Assembly: GCA_963281255.1 (NCBI GenBank)
Contig: OY725491.1
Location: 1,612,001-1,676,000, forward strand
Length of the DNA: 64,000 nt
Direction: 5' to 3'
Origin: Aphrocallistes beatrix
Lineage: Eukaryota > Porifera > Hexactinellida > Sceptrulophora > Aphrocallistidae
The position numbers were made by a program, and so were the translations under genes. The notes below the pieces were generated by a model, which worked only from the letters and a program-made list of their open reading frames with translations, was not told where the DNA came from and searched no databases. Position 1 is the stretch's first letter. The number at the start of each line of letters is the position of its first letter. Below, one piece after another: positions 10,810 through 22,191 of this stretch.

Positions 10810-11410
10810 TAATGATATTACTAAAACAAAGTATATAATTACTAATTAAATTTCTATGTAATGCTTGGACGAAGATTTTATACTCGACAATAATATGATA
10901 TGGGGGCTATACATTTCAATAAGAAAAGCAAATAGGCAAAACATGCAAGATGTGTAAAGTGAGTTGATGAGACTAATGACTCAAGTTCATGTATAAATAC
11001 GGTGTACATATTACATACTAATATTAGTACCTGAATTTCATAAATTTTGTCAACTAAACAAAAATTCTCCTGGTCAATTATCGTCTCAAAATTAACAAGA
11101 TCAAGGAGCATCACAGGTATTTCATTTTATCTTGTGCTATACTAGTGAGTCGTAGAGTCAGTGGCGTATTTACTCTGGTGGTGAAAGAGCTGGCTCTCGT
11201 CGTTAACCAGCCTCCAGCGTTTTCAAATTCGTACAATGGGTCTCATGTTCGAAAGAACCAACTTATTTATACTGTGCCAAAAATAGTTATGAATCGATCT
11301 CAGCATCTGAGAATTTAAAGAGTACCATAAAGCCTCGTCCTTAATGCTACTCACACCTATTCGCTGCTTTTCACTTCTTTTTCGAATTCCAGATCAATCA
11401 ATGTGGCAAA
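10810..11410 (+). promoter_or_regulatory. Putative promoter and noncoding first exon of TRP2
   Basis: Homologous to 1010-1410 upstream of TRP1. TATAAATA at 10992-10999 could be a TATA box. The exon would run from about 11020 to a donor CACAG/GTATTT at 11116/11117. Conserved words are 'cgtctcaaaattaacaaga' and 'ttcattttatctt'. The coding exon is 4.2 kb away because elements have accumulated between them. Inferred from paralog comparison only. Confidence 0.4.
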
Positions 11411-11528
11411 TTATTTCAAATTGTAAAGGTATGTAATATCTGGGTTGAAATTGAAAAATTGTCACCGTCTGAGCTCATTTGGATTATAATTAAGTACTGA
11501 CCTTTATTCAATTTAGAATTCCCAAACC

Positions 11529-11725
11529 ATAGCCTACTACATACATAAGGCCTTACAGTAGATTAACTTATATTAAGCGATTATATAATCCTACGTCTAA
11601 ATTCAATGGTTCACGAGTTATTCGACAAATACCAAATATGATCAATATGATAAATTGTCTAATAACTCGTAAACCATTGAATTTAGACGTAGAAATTATA
11701 TGATAGCTTTATAGGAAGTAGTATA
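11529..11725. mobile_element. Short foldback derivative (inverted-repeat core)
   Basis: Begins 'catagcctactacatacata', the terminal word of the large foldback at 22192. It keeps that element's palindromic core: 'acgtctaaattcaatggtt' and its complement near 11580 and 11700. An internally deleted copy. Confidence 0.6.
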
Positions 11726-11756
11726 TCCGTACTATTAAAACTCGAGTAATGTATCT

Positions 11757-12236
11757 CTGTAACGAATTGATTGAAGAAACTGCCGGGCGCAGAAAGCTGA
11801 TTTTTGGCATGTGGGAGTCTTTTGGCTATGGCTCTAGTAGGTTCTGAGTTCAGAGCAAAATGTCGACTCATCATGGAATTATGACGTCATTGTCATATTT
11901 TTAAAAGTTAAGCAACACAATAATTCGGGCATAACTCAGCCATTATTATAGGAGATGGAAGGCTGAAATTTTAATAGAATCTGTATACTAACACGCCTCA
12001 CATATGATGCAACTATCATCAAAAAATGATGACGTCATCACTACGCATCAAAAAAATTTAAAATTGACAAATTTGGTGATTTTTCGAGTGATATCGATTT
12101 TAAAACTAAGATGGACATATTTAGAGATGATATCTCCCTTATAATTAACTAATGTCACCCCCAGGTGACCTAAGGGAGCCCCGGCGGACACAAAGTGTCC
12201 GCCAGCTGCGCAGCGCAAGCAAGCGAAGCGGGCTTG
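11757..12236 (-). mobile_element. Family A element, copy 6 (reverse)
   Basis: Full-length copy in reverse orientation, from 'ctgtaacgaattgattgaag' to the GC-rich end 'aagcgaagcgggcttg'. It contains TGACGTCA at about 11882 and about 12030. Confidence 0.7.
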
Positions 12237-12287
12237 TATATATTATATCCTTACTATTAAAACTCGATTAATGTACTAGTATATATA

Positions 12288-12799
12288 CAGTCGACTCTCG
12301 TTAACACGTACACCAAGGGACCGTGGAGATTTGTACTCCTTATCCGGAGTACGTATTAACCGAAATACGTACATAGCCACATTTGTCCAAAATACTTAAT
12401 ATACATAGTGATAACTACGTGAGAGTATGAAATTGTACTTGTCAATAGAGAACTCATTATCCATGTTGTATTAACGAGATTCGACTGTATTTTCATTGAG
12501 AAATATCTGTCTAGTATCTATCTACGTAGTACATACTACGTACCATATTCAAAGTGCTCGTAGGCACACACCTGTTCGTATTATCCGTGTTCGTATTAAC
12601 CGATGTATTTAGTATTGAAAACGCACTGAAGGGGACCCACAAATCGTACTTATTATCCGATATTTCGTCTTATCCGTGTTCGTGTTAACCGGAGTTCGTT
12701 TGTATATATTTTGCCATATATTAGGTTGGGGAATCAAAACTTGTACTTCTTATCCGATTGTACTCCTTATCCGTGTTCGTATTAACGAGAGTCGACTGT
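12288..12799. mobile_element. Tigger/pogo-like element, second subfamily
   Basis: 512 bp between 'cagtcgactctcgttaacac' and its complement 'gtattaacgagagtcgactg', TA-flanked. Internal 'cttatccg..gtattaac' words repeat. The inverted-repeat type matches pogo/Tigger MITEs; no transposase is seen. Confidence 0.75.
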
Positions 12800-12854
12800 A
12801 TATATACTATATATATCCTTACTATTAAAACTCGATTAATATTTATTTATATAT

Positions 12855-13215
12855 CTGTAACGAATTGATTGAAGAAACTGCTAGGCACACAAAGCTGATT
12901 TTTGGCATGTGGGAGTCTTTTGGCTATGGCTCCAGCAAGTTCTGAGCTCAGACCGAAATGTCGACTCATCATGGAATTATGGCGTCATTGTCACATTTTT
13001 AAAAGTTAAGCAACCGGGTTATTCGAGCATAACTCAGCCATTATAGGAGATAGCAGGCTGAAAATTTAACAGAATATGTATACTAACATACCTCACATTT
13101 GATGCAACTATCAAAAAATGATGACTCATCACTTTGTTATCATTACGCATCAAACATTTTTAAATTGACAAATTTGGTGATTTTTCGAGTGATATCGATT
13201 ATCACAGTAGGACAG
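12855..13215 (-). mobile_element. Family A element, truncated copy 7
   Basis: Runs from 'ctgtaacgaattgattgaag' to 'cacagtaggacagac' and lacks the GC-rich hairpin end. It abuts a 'catagcctactc..gcctcacag' foldback-end fragment at 13217. Confidence 0.65.
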
Positions 13216-13439
13216 ACCATAGCCTACTCTAATAATGCCTCACAGTGAAATAACCAAGGATGCGGTAATAGCCGAATGGATGAGGTGCCTGCATTTGTTA
13301 GAATTTTGAAGTTGTCATTTGTTAGAATTATATCAACTGTCACTTGTTAGAATCGTTTTTCTAGACTAGTGTTACTTGTTAGAATCGTTTTACTACTGTC
13401 ATCTGTTAGAATATAATATCAGACATTTCCAATGCATTT

Positions 13440-14525
13440 ATACATATGTATGTAGCTACATATGTAGCTACACGTTTTGCTACATATGTAGTTACATATG
13501 TAGCTACACATGTGACTACACATGTAGCTACACATGTAGCTACACATGTGACTACACATGTAGCTACACATGTAGCTACACATGTGGCTACACATGTAGC
13601 TACACATGTGGCTACACGTGTAGCTACACATGTAGCTACACATGTAGCTACACATGTAGCTACACATGTAGCTACACATGTGGCTACACATGTAGCTACA
13701 CATGTGGCTACACGTGTAGCTACACATGTAGCTACACATGTAGCTACACATGTAGCAACACATGTAGCTACACATGTAGCTACACATGTGGCTACACGTG
13801 TAGCTACACATGTGGCTACACGTGTAGCTACACATGTAGCAACACATGTAGCTACACATGTAGCTACACATGTAGCTACACATGTAGCTACACATGTAGC
13901 TACACATGTGGCTACACATGTAGCTACACATGTGGCTACACGTGTAGCTACACATGTAGCTACACATGTAGCTACACATGTGGCTACACGTGTAGCTACA
14001 CATGTGGCTACACGTGTAGCTACACATGTAGCTACACATGTGGCTACACATGTAGCTACACATGTGGCTACACGTGTAGCTACACATGTGGCTACACGTG
14101 TAGCTACACATGTAGCAACACATGTAGCTACACATGTAGCTACACATGTAGCTACACATGTAGCTACACATGTAGCTACACATGTGGCTACACATGTAGC
14201 TACACATGTGGCTACACGTGTAGCTACACATGTAGCTACACATGTAGCTACACATGTGGCTACACGTGTAGCTACACATGTGGCTACACGTGTAGCTACA
14301 CATGTAGCTACACATGTAGCTACACATGTGGCTACACGTGTAGCTACACATGTGGCTACACGTGTAGCTACACATGTAGCTACACGTGTAGCTACACATG
14401 TAGCTACACATGTAGCTACACGTGTAGCTACACATGTAGCTACACATGTGGCTACACATGTAGCTACACATGTAGCTACACATGTGGCTACACGTGTAGC
14501 TACACATGTAGCTACACGTGTAGCT
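13440..14525. repeat. 12-bp palindromic minisatellite, about 90 units
   Basis: A tandem array of the 12-mer 'acatgtagctac' with point variants (acgtgtagctac, acatgtggctac, acatgtgactac, acatgtagcaac). Each unit joins two palindromes, TAGCTA and ACATGT (or CACGTG), so the array is almost self-complementary. Because 12 is a multiple of 3 and the unit has no stop codon in most frames, it opens long false frames on both strands (YTCS, ATHV, ATCV, CSYM type repeats). These are not genes. Confidence 0.95.
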
Positions 14526-14528
14526 AAA

Positions 14529-14699
14529 AATTGATAAATTTGGTGTTTTTTCGCGCGATATAGATTATAACAGAGGACTGACATATTTAGAGATGCTATC
14601 TGCCTTATAATTAACCAATGTGTACCCAGGCGACCAAAGGGAGCCTCCGGCGGACACAGTGTCAGCCAGCCGCGCAGTGCAAGCAAGCGAAGCGCGCTT
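14529..14699 (-). mobile_element. Family A hairpin-end fragment
   Basis: Only the GC-rich half of family A is present, ending 'aagcgaagcgcgcttg' at 14699. It directly follows the minisatellite, as if the array had grown inside or against an A element. The hairpin is damaged (ggacacagtgtcagcc). Confidence 0.6.
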
Positions 14700-14730
14700 G
14701 TAAACTATATATACGTACAAGTATATATAT

Positions 14731-15010
14731 CTGTAACGAATTGATTGAAGAAACTGCCAGGAACATAGAGCTGACTTTTGGCATGTGAGAGTCTTTTGGC
14801 TATGGCTCCACTAAGTTCTGACCTCAGACGAAAATGTCCACATATCATTGAATTATGACGTCATTGTGGAAATTTCAGTTTTTCGACTGTAACTCAGACA
14901 TTTCAGGTGATAGAAGGCTGAAATATTAATAGAATGTGTATATTAATATACAGATCTCAAACGTAATACAATTATCATCAAAAAATGATGACTCATCACT
15001 CTGTTATGTC
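14731..15010 (-). mobile_element. Family A non-hairpin-end fragment
   Basis: Starts 'ctgtaacgaattgattgaag' and breaks off after 'gatgactcatcactctgtta'. It is more diverged than the array copies. Confidence 0.6.
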
Positions 15011-15022
15011 GTAAAATATATT

Positions 15023-15231
15023 CATACATGCCAACCTGAGCCATGATAAAAGCGGGACGTAGCGTTGAATTTGGCGGGACATAATAGAAATGTACTATAC
15101 ATAGAATTAAAAAGCGGGACATAATGGGGAAATTTCATGTAAAAGCGGGACACTCGAAAAAATTAGCTCAATAGAAGAGTGAAAAAAGCGGGACGTCCCG
15201 ACAAAAACGGGACAGTTGGCAAGTATGTATA
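15023..15231 (+). mobile_element. MITE family E upstream of TRP2
   Basis: About 210 bp with ends 'atacatgccaac' and 'gttggcaagtatgt' (inverted). The interior repeats 'aaaagcgggac'. A second copy at 21823-22036 lies upstream of TRP3 in the same orientation relative to its gene. Confidence 0.65.
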
Positions 15232-15345
15232 TTAGTCACGCAACGCCTGGCCGGCTAACTAACTTCACTCTCAATACTTTAGAAATCAAGCAAGATCATG
15301 CAAATATTTGTAAGATTTAATAACAACAATTTTGTAGATCTACAA

Positions 15346-18005
15346 ATGGCGAAGTGGTTCAAGCCAAATCAGGAACGCGAAATTCTAGTGTTGAAAGAAT
15401 TAACAACAGATGAAAATCAGGTGAAAAAAGTGATCAAGTATACCTGGAATAATACCAAAGACCTTGAGAGACTTGATAAGGTACTGGAAAAATATCTTAT
15501 GGATGAACTAAAAGCAATGCTAGAAGGAGGAGCACCACTTTTACACAAAAAAGATGACAATAATAACGCATTGACACACGCAGCTTTTTATACAAGAAAA
15601 GATATCATTCAATTGATTCTAAAGAGATATGATAGAGAAAAGAAACCAGAAATGGAAAAAGAATTCAAATCACAGGTTAACGATGCACTCCTTACAGTTT
15701 GTACTTTAAATAGCAGTGAGATCGCGAAAATGTTAATAGAGGCGGGTGCAGAAATTGACCCTCAGCAGCATCTACACAAAGCAGCCGAAAATGGAGGCAA
15801 AGCAGTGTTAGAAGTAATGATCAAAACAATGGGAGACATAGAGGATAACGTCAATGCATTAAACGTTAAAGGGAATACTCCACTCCATTGCGCCATAATG
15901 AATAAGCATATTCACACAGTACAATACTTGCTCGACAATAAAGCGGATGTCAACAAGATGGCAGATGATGGTTGGAATTCAGTCCATTTTGCATGTCAAC
16001 ACGCAGACATAGATATACTCTACCTCTTAATTACAAGAGGAGGTGATGTCAATGCAAAGGATAGGGACGGGAAGACTCCCACAATGATTGCAGCAATAAA
16101 TGGAAAGGACGGTTGTATCAGTTTACTAGCAACTGCAGGTGCGAATCTGGATCAGAAAGATGATGATGGACAGGTTCCATTAATAATCGCAGCTGATAAT
16201 GGACACACCAATACTGTGAGAGAACTAATTACTAACGGAGCTTCATATGATGTTACAGATAATTCAAGGTACAATGCACTTGAGAAGGCTATCAAAAGCA
16301 AGAAAGACGGAGCAGCAGCCATTTTGATCAGATTGGCACCACAGGACGATTATTTGGAACATTTCATAGATAATTATGAAATAGGATTGTTTAAAATAGT
16401 TCGATATCGTCTAAAAGAAACTCTGAAAGCATTGCTAGACCGTATGTTGATACAAGAAGATCCCTCAAATCCACATTTTGGAGTAGTTCGCACAAAATAT
16501 CTTGAATTAGACACAGAGGATAAAAGCCCTGATGATAAAGTGTACAAAAAGAACAAAACTTTCCTTCTCCAACGGATATCAGACTATGGAGATGAAGCTA
16601 TTGCATACAATGGTACCATTCGAATACTAGTAGATGAGAAAATGAAGAACATTGGAAACAGAATTTGGGAATAAAGATTTTGTTCAATATCCTCTTTCTA
16701 CTAGCACTTGCATATTCCTTGATTCAAGCTTCCTATGAAAATTCCCCAAGAGATGCGTATACCATAAATGCAGTGAACATCATCCGCATATTAACAGAAC
16801 TATATGTATTCATATACATCGTGTTCATTACTGTCGCTGAGGGAGTGGAATTCTTTCGTGTTGGAAGGCTCGCAAATCGATATATTCAGGACAAAAAGGA
16901 TAATAGGGGAGAGGAAGAAGAACGAACTCACCCTTTTGCAAGTGAACTAAGGGATAATGCAACATTACCTAATCATATGATAGAGGAAAGACGAAAAATT
17001 ACATCGAGGCTCAACGACATAATTTGGTTTAGAATATTTACTGATTACTTTAGTGACAGATCAAACTACCTAGATGTGCTGGGTATCTCTACGTTGCTCA
17101 TTCTAATAATTCTCCGTATCGCTAGACAACCGTTTCAATGGATATTCGCTACTGTCACTTTCCTCGCTATTTCATTAAAACTCTTCAAGCTAATCGCCCT
17201 TATTCCTTATTTTGGTCCATATGCAAATATATTTTATCAGATCTTGAAACGTGATGCCCTTCAATTCCTAGCACTCTTCACCCTCTTCCTCCTCATCTTC
17301 ACTGGTACTTATTTCATTGCATTGCGTGCTCCCTACACAGCTGAAGGATTCACAAATGTGTCTCTAATGCAGGACACACAACGAGAATTAGGTGTTGACG
17401 ACAGTGTACAATGGGTGTTCCTATCTGGATTGAGGATACTCCTCGAAGGAAACGTATACGACACTGTGTATGTATATCAACGGCTCAACTGGTTAGCCGC
17501 AACTATCTACCTCACTTTCCTTTTCTTAACTGTTGTTGTTAACCTGAACGTGTTCATCGCTCAGCTGTCGTCTACTTATGCGAAAGTAGAGACAAACGCT
17601 GAACGTGCGCATGCATGGCTAAGGTTAAACTTCATCGTCCAAATTCAAAGAACCTCTCTACTCTCACTTTGTTGTGACATCAGGAAGAAGTCTTTCATTA
17701 AAAAAATTGAAATAGGGAAAGATGAAATGTATAAATATTACGGAGTATACAGTATTAAAGATTTGAATCCTAAACATTTCACAGAGGATGTTGAGGTGAA
17801 AAGGATGCTCGCTTCGATTCAGTATCAGCAAAGATTCGCTCAAAAAGCACATGAAATATCAAAATCTCATCCAGATGAAATGAAGGAATTAAAAGAGAAT
17901 ATAGAAAACCTAAAAGAATCGATGAGCATGCAAGTTCAAGAAATGAAGGAACTGAAAAACAGCATGCAAGCTCTGGTGAAGATGATCGAAGAAAAAAATA
18001 AATAA
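15346..18005 (+). pseudogene. TRP2: ankyrin/TRP-like channel gene with one frameshift
   Basis: Close paralog of TRP1 over its whole length: ankyrin part, six TM segments, pore motif LLEGN and C-terminal coiled coil. The first frame ends at a TAA at 16672-16674. The second frame resumes at 16665, exactly where TM1 begins. Compared with TRP1, one T is missing in the short T run at 16664-16666 ('attttggga' there, 'atttggga' here). Everything else is open, so this is either a very recent null allele or a base-call/assembly error in a homopolymer. I place the start at the ATG at 15346, because an acceptor-like 'ttttgtag' lies 8 nt before it, as in TRP1. The ATG at 15298 is in frame but may lie in the intron. 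The C-terminus differs from TRP1 in having a longer Glu/Lys/Met-rich helix. A programmed frameshift is possible but less likely. Confidence 0.75.
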
Positions 18006-18876
18006 CCAGGATTATTGGGATTACCACTGTCATCGCAGTTGTTGTTGTTGTTGTTGTTGTTTATAGGTTACTATTAATGCACTGTAAAATACTCTGAGGT
18101 AGGGAACTTAATTTTCATCACAGGATGAAAACACAGCTATATTTGATGATGTATTATTTACTAGATATTGTTATGTTCTGTTGTATTTGTTAATTTTCAG
18201 CTTAATCTGAGTGGGGGGAAGGGTAGAATCTGGAGATTGTGATCTATGATAGATATTACACCACGAAATTAAGAGATTTTAAGTTGAAATAATGTAGTGG
18301 AGATAAGATTACGTACGTGATACATTCAGGTGAGTCGCCAGAATAAGACCTAATCTGAAGTAGGAAAAAGACCTAAAACTTTCGAAATAGGAATAAGACC
18401 TAAAAATTGCTAAGTAGGAATAGGACCTAAAATAATTTCGAAGTAGGAACAAGACCTAAAACGTGCGAAGTAGGAATAAGACCTAAAATGTATTAAGTAG
18501 GAATAAGATCTAAAAACTGTTAAGTAGGACTAAGACCTAAAATGCCACACAATACCCCCCTTATGAATAAAAATGCCACTTTCACACTCAATTGAACACT
18601 ATTTCAAACCTAAAATGCTCACTTTCGCTCTCCCTCCAATTTTAGGTGTTATTCCTACTTCGAATGCTTTAGATCTTATTCCTGCTTCGAAAATATTTCA
18701 TTATCTATTGTGGGAATATTTTTTTAAAGTAAACAAATAAATATAATTTACCAATAACAAAATAAATAGTTTAAGGTATCAAATATAAAATGGATAAAAA
18801 CTAAGAATCAGTTAATAGAAATAATACTACGTACGTATGTGAAGAACTAATTTTCGATGTAGTAGAAATTCAATAG
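18006..18876. repeat. Intergenic, with inverted copy of the 30-bp-repeat foldback
   Basis: A short 'ttg' run is at 18042-18060. At about 18340-18690 the foldback of 'aagtaggaataagacctaaa' units from 1690-2260 recurs in opposite orientation, including the spacer 'cactttcgctctccctcc'. No gene is seen. Confidence 0.65.
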
Positions 18877-21690
18877 TTATTTTAGTTGAGAGAGCTTTTC
18901 ATCTAAAAGTTTAGAAAACCTTTGCTCAGCCTGTCTCAGCATGCGATTGGTCCTCTGCTCCATCTGACCCTCCCTCTCACTCAGCAGCTGTAGAATCTGA
19001 GTCACACGCGAATTCAACTCTTGAATGTCAGCAGTCTTGCCTCTGGTCGGAGGAATGCGAGTGGGGGGAACTTCCGCTGGAATGCTGGTTGGAAGGGGTG
19101 CTTTAGACCGAATAATTTCTCGTGTCTTTCTCGCTACAATTTGTTGGGACTGAATTGCAGAGAGCATACTCTTTACATCAATTTCTTCCGTGAAATTCTT
19201 AACATTCAAATCTCCTATGCGGTGTACAGAGTAATATTTGTACAAATCATCTTCGTTAATTGGTATCTTTTCAATATAGAAATGCTTGCGGAAATCAACA
19301 CAGAGAGAGAGAAGTGAAGTCCTTTGGACTTGTACAATGAAATTCAGTCGTTGCCAAGCATAAGTTCGTCTGGCGTTCCTCTTAACAGTACCATACGTGT
19401 CTGAGAGCTGAGCGATGAACACATTTAACAGAACAACAACAGTCATAAACAAGAATCCTTCATAGATGATGGCAGCGAGCCAGTTCAAATGCTGGTACAG
19501 ATACTCTCCGCCGTAAATATTGCCTTCTAAAAGCACTCTTAGCCCGGACACCAGCACCCACTCCACACTATTGTCCACTCCGAGTGTTTGCGTAGTAGAC
19601 TGTAGGACAGATTGATTCAGGAATCCTTGTGTAGTGTAGGGAGTGCGTAGAGATATGTAGTAAGTACCTGTGAACATCAGGAGTGTGATTAGAAAAAGGC
19701 TTGAAAAGAGTGGGACATCTTTCACGAGGATTTTATATATCGTGGCTGCATATGGTCCGAGATTGGGGATGAGAACAATGAACTTGTAGATGCGTAGAGA
19801 GTTAATTAGAAAGGCAATAGTAGCAAAAACCCATTGAACAGGCTGGCTAGATGCGCGCAGAGCAATTAATATTATCAAAGAAATGAGCCCCATCAAATCG
19901 AGTATGTTAAACTTATCCGCGAAATAATCTGTGAAAATTCGCACGCAGAGAATATCGTTCACTCTGCTGGAGAGAGAGCGAGCGGCTCGTTCTTGCTCAT
20001 TGAGAGAAGAAATGTCAAAGAAATCTTCTGGATCGATGAAATCAGAAACACTCCGTAGGGTGTCGTCCCGCTTTTCAAGTTTAATCCTCTCATGCCTCTT
20101 ATCCTGGAGATGGCTATAGGTCAGACGTACGATGCGGAAGAATTCGACAGATTCAGTAAATATATTTGTTAACGCGAATATAACGACAAAGGCATCAGTG
20201 GCGATTCGAATGTAGTCGAGAGGAGATTGGAGGTACATGTCCCTGGGGCGTGTCACGTAGGACGCTTGGACCAGGGAATAGGCTAGGGCGAATAGGAAGA
20301 GAAGGAAGAAGAAGACCCTGGTGGCGAGAATCCCATACCCGAACTTAGCCATCTTCCTATCCACAAGAAGACGAACTGTTCCATGGTATGCAATCTCTTC
20401 ATCTTCCATCTCAGACAAGCGTTGGAGGAAAAACGTCCTATTCGGTTGGTACCCAACATCTGCCGGAGTATTATTCTCATTATCAATCTCCAAGTACTTG
20501 GTTTGAACCACGCCTGTGCCGGTACGAGACCTGTCCGGTTGGATAACCATTCTGTCAAGGAGAGCAGCCAGGGTCTCGAGCAATTTGTAGCTGACCAGTT
20601 TGAAGAGGTGAATCTCAATCGTCTTAAAGTAGTAACTCAGATAATCCTCGTGCGGTTCTAGACGGATGTACATCGCCGCTGCTCCATCTTTCCTATTCAT
20701 AATTGCCCGCTCCAGACTGTTGTACCGATCATTGTCACTGACTTCTAGCGACGCGCCGTTCAGTATCAACTCCCTCACAGTGGAGGTGTGTCCGTTCTTA
20801 GCTGCAGATATGAGTGGGAGGTTCCCGTGATGATCCCTCCTGTCCAAGTCGGCACCTGCTCCAGCCAGAACGTGTATAACTCCCTCCTTGCCACTCTCCG
20901 CGGCCACCAGGACAGGTGTCTTACCATTCTCGTCGGTGGCATTCACTTCAGCACCCCGCAGTGCCAGTAGGTATACCGCATCTTCGTCCGCATGCTCGCA
21001 AGCTAAGTGAAGAGCCGTGGAACCTTCAAAGTTGGTCTGATTCGGATCAGCGTTCTTATCGAGTAGGTATTTGATGGTGTGCGTGAAGCCTCTTTCAGTG
21101 GCGTAGTGCAGTGGTGTATTTCCTTGCCCGTCGTGCTTGTCAATGCACATATCCGAGTTGACAGCGTACATCTCCTCCATCACTACCCAGCTGCCGTGCT
21201 GAGCTGCTATGTGCGGATGCTCCATCTCGTCGATGGGAATGCCAGCTTGTAACAGCATGCGAGCGATCCCACCACAGTTGGACTGACACACGATTTTCAA
21301 CGCATCCGATGCCTGAGAGAGGAACTCGGTTTCATCTTCTGCGGTTTTTTCATGTTTGTGTCGCTCAAGGATAATATCAATGATGTCACTGCGACTGTAG
21401 TATGCGCAGTGGGCGAATGCGTAATTGTTCTCGTCTCGTTTGTACAGATAGGGAGCACCGCCTAGTACCATTTTCTTCAGCTTATTCATGCTGGTGTTCT
21501 GCAGAACTTCATCTAGTGTGCTGAAATCTTCTTTTGTTCCAGTCCATTTGATGCTCTTTTTACTGAACTTATGGCCGAAAAATCTGTGAAGGTAGGGCGG
21601 GACCTTTGTCTTGTCTACTTCGGAGAGGTCAGCAGCGTCTTTAGTGATCGGGTTATCCAAGATAATGTTTTTTTCTTTTGGCTGGGCCAT
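18877..21690 (-). CDS. TRP3: ankyrin-repeat TRP-like cation channel (intact)
   Basis: Uninterrupted 937-residue channel of the same architecture as TRP1 but clearly diverged. Degenerate ankyrin units come first, then clear ones at about 187-350 (GNTPLHYATERG, STALHLACEHADED, GKTPVLVAAESG). TM helices are predicted near 453-478, 490-510, 594-614, 618-640, 658-681 and 735-762. The pore region with LLEGN is near 705-725. After TM6 comes LNVFIAQLSDTY. A proline-rich linker (about 861-882) is absent from TRP1 and TRP2 and precedes a C-terminal coiled coil. The start ATG at 21690 begins MAQPKEKN. The coding sequence looks visibly richer in GC than TRP1. It lies opposite to TRP1/TRP2, and its first 700 bases are almost duplicated in TRP4. 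The channel class is clear; ligand and selectivity are not. Confidence 0.85.
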   Translation of the reverse strand: MAQPKEKNIILDNPITKDAADLSEVDKTKVPPYLHRFFGHKFSKKSIKWTGTKEDFSTLDEVLQNTSMNKLKKMVLGGAPYLYKRDENNYAFAHCAYYSRSDIIDIILERHKHEKTAEDETEFLSQASDALKIVCQSNCGGIARMLLQAGIPIDEMEHPHIAAQHGSWVVMEEMYAVNSDMCIDKHDGQGNTPLHYATERGFTHTIKYLLDKNADPNQTNFEGSTALHLACEHADEDAVYLLALRGAEVNATDENGKTPVLVAAESGKEGVIHVLAGAGADLDRRDHHGNLPLISAAKNGHTSTVRELILNGASLEVSDNDRYNSLERAIMNRKDGAAAMYIRLEPHEDYLSYYFKTIEIHLFKLVSYKLLETLAALLDRMVIQPDRSRTGTGVVQTKYLEIDNENNTPADVGYQPNRTFFLQRLSEMEDEEIAYHGTVRLLVDRKMAKFGYGILATRVFFFLLFLFALAYSLVQASYVTRPRDMYLQSPLDYIRIATDAFVVIFALTNIFTESVEFFRIVRLTYSHLQDKRHERIKLEKRDDTLRSVSDFIDPEDFFDISSLNEQERAARSLSSRVNDILCVRIFTDYFADKFNILDLMGLISLIILIALRASSQPVQWVFATIAFLINSLRIYKFIVLIPNLGPYAATIYKILVKDVPLFSSLFLITLLMFTGTYYISLRTPYTTQGFLNQSVLQSTTQTLGVDNSVEWVLVSGLRVLLEGNIYGGEYLYQHLNWLAAIIYEGFLFMTVVVLLNVFIAQLSDTYGTVKRNARRTYAWQRLNFIVQVQRTSLLSLCVDFRKHFYIEKIPINEDDLYKYYSVHRIGDLNVKNFTEEIDVKSMLSAIQSQQIVARKTREIIRSKAPLPTSIPAEVPPTRIPPTRGKTADIQELNSRVTQILQLLSEREGQMEQRTNRMLRQAEQRFSKLLDEKLSQLK

Positions 21691-21822
21691 TTTATTGGTC
21701 AGTAATTATTAGCTATTTATTTCTCTAAAAGTTGTAAATCAGAAATCTCAAATGACGCACTGCACTCATAGAGCATTTCTGGAACATTAACTGCAATCGT
21801 TAATCTAGAGCAAACGATATGG

Positions 21823-22036
21823 TATACATGTCAACCATCCCGTTTTTGGCGGGACGTCCCACTTTTCACTCTTCTCCTGAGCTAATTTTGACAAGTGTCC
21901 CATTTTTGCACGAAATATCCCCATTTGTCTAGCTTTATTGGATTCCATGTATAATACTTTTCTATTGCGTCTCGCCGTGTCCCGCGAAATTCAACGCCGC
22001 GTCTCGCTATTATCATGACTCAGGTTTGCATGTATG
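21823..22036 (-). mobile_element. MITE family E upstream of TRP3
   Basis: Diverged copy of the 15023-15231 element, with ends 'atacatgtcaac' and 'gtttgcatgtat'. It contains 'ggcgggacgtccc' and lies about 130 bp upstream of the TRP3 ATG. Confidence 0.6.
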
Positions 22037-22038
22037 AT

Positions 22039-22191
22039 ATGGTCAACCATAGCCTATAATACACGACCGTGATGGTTACCAAGAAGGCCAGTTTTATCAC
22101 AGGTCAAAGTTTAATTAGAAGGATATATCAAAAACCATATATAGAATTTGAAATACATGATTACTATATCTGAATATTCTATAAGAGAACG
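22039..22191. mobile_element. Left part of a family C MITE
   Basis: 'aaccatagcctataatacac..aagaaggccagtttt..taattagaagg' matches the inverted-repeat end of the family C element at 48573-49110. It is interrupted by the foldback at 22192. Likely further parts are at about 23264-23540 and 26210-26440. Confidence 0.5.

Noticed and set aside
13440..14525. Possible CRISPR-like array
   Set aside because: There are no unique spacers between repeats; the unit is a continuous 12-bp tandem repeat in a eukaryotic setting.
13376..14686. Several long open frames of CSYT / ATHV / ATCV repeats on both strands
   Set aside because: They are produced by the 12-bp minisatellite, whose period is divisible by three; they overlap on both strands and have no flanking gene signals.
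15298..16674. Independent soluble ankyrin protein gene
   Set aside because: The end is created by one missing base relative to TRP1, and the homologous channel half follows immediately in another frame.
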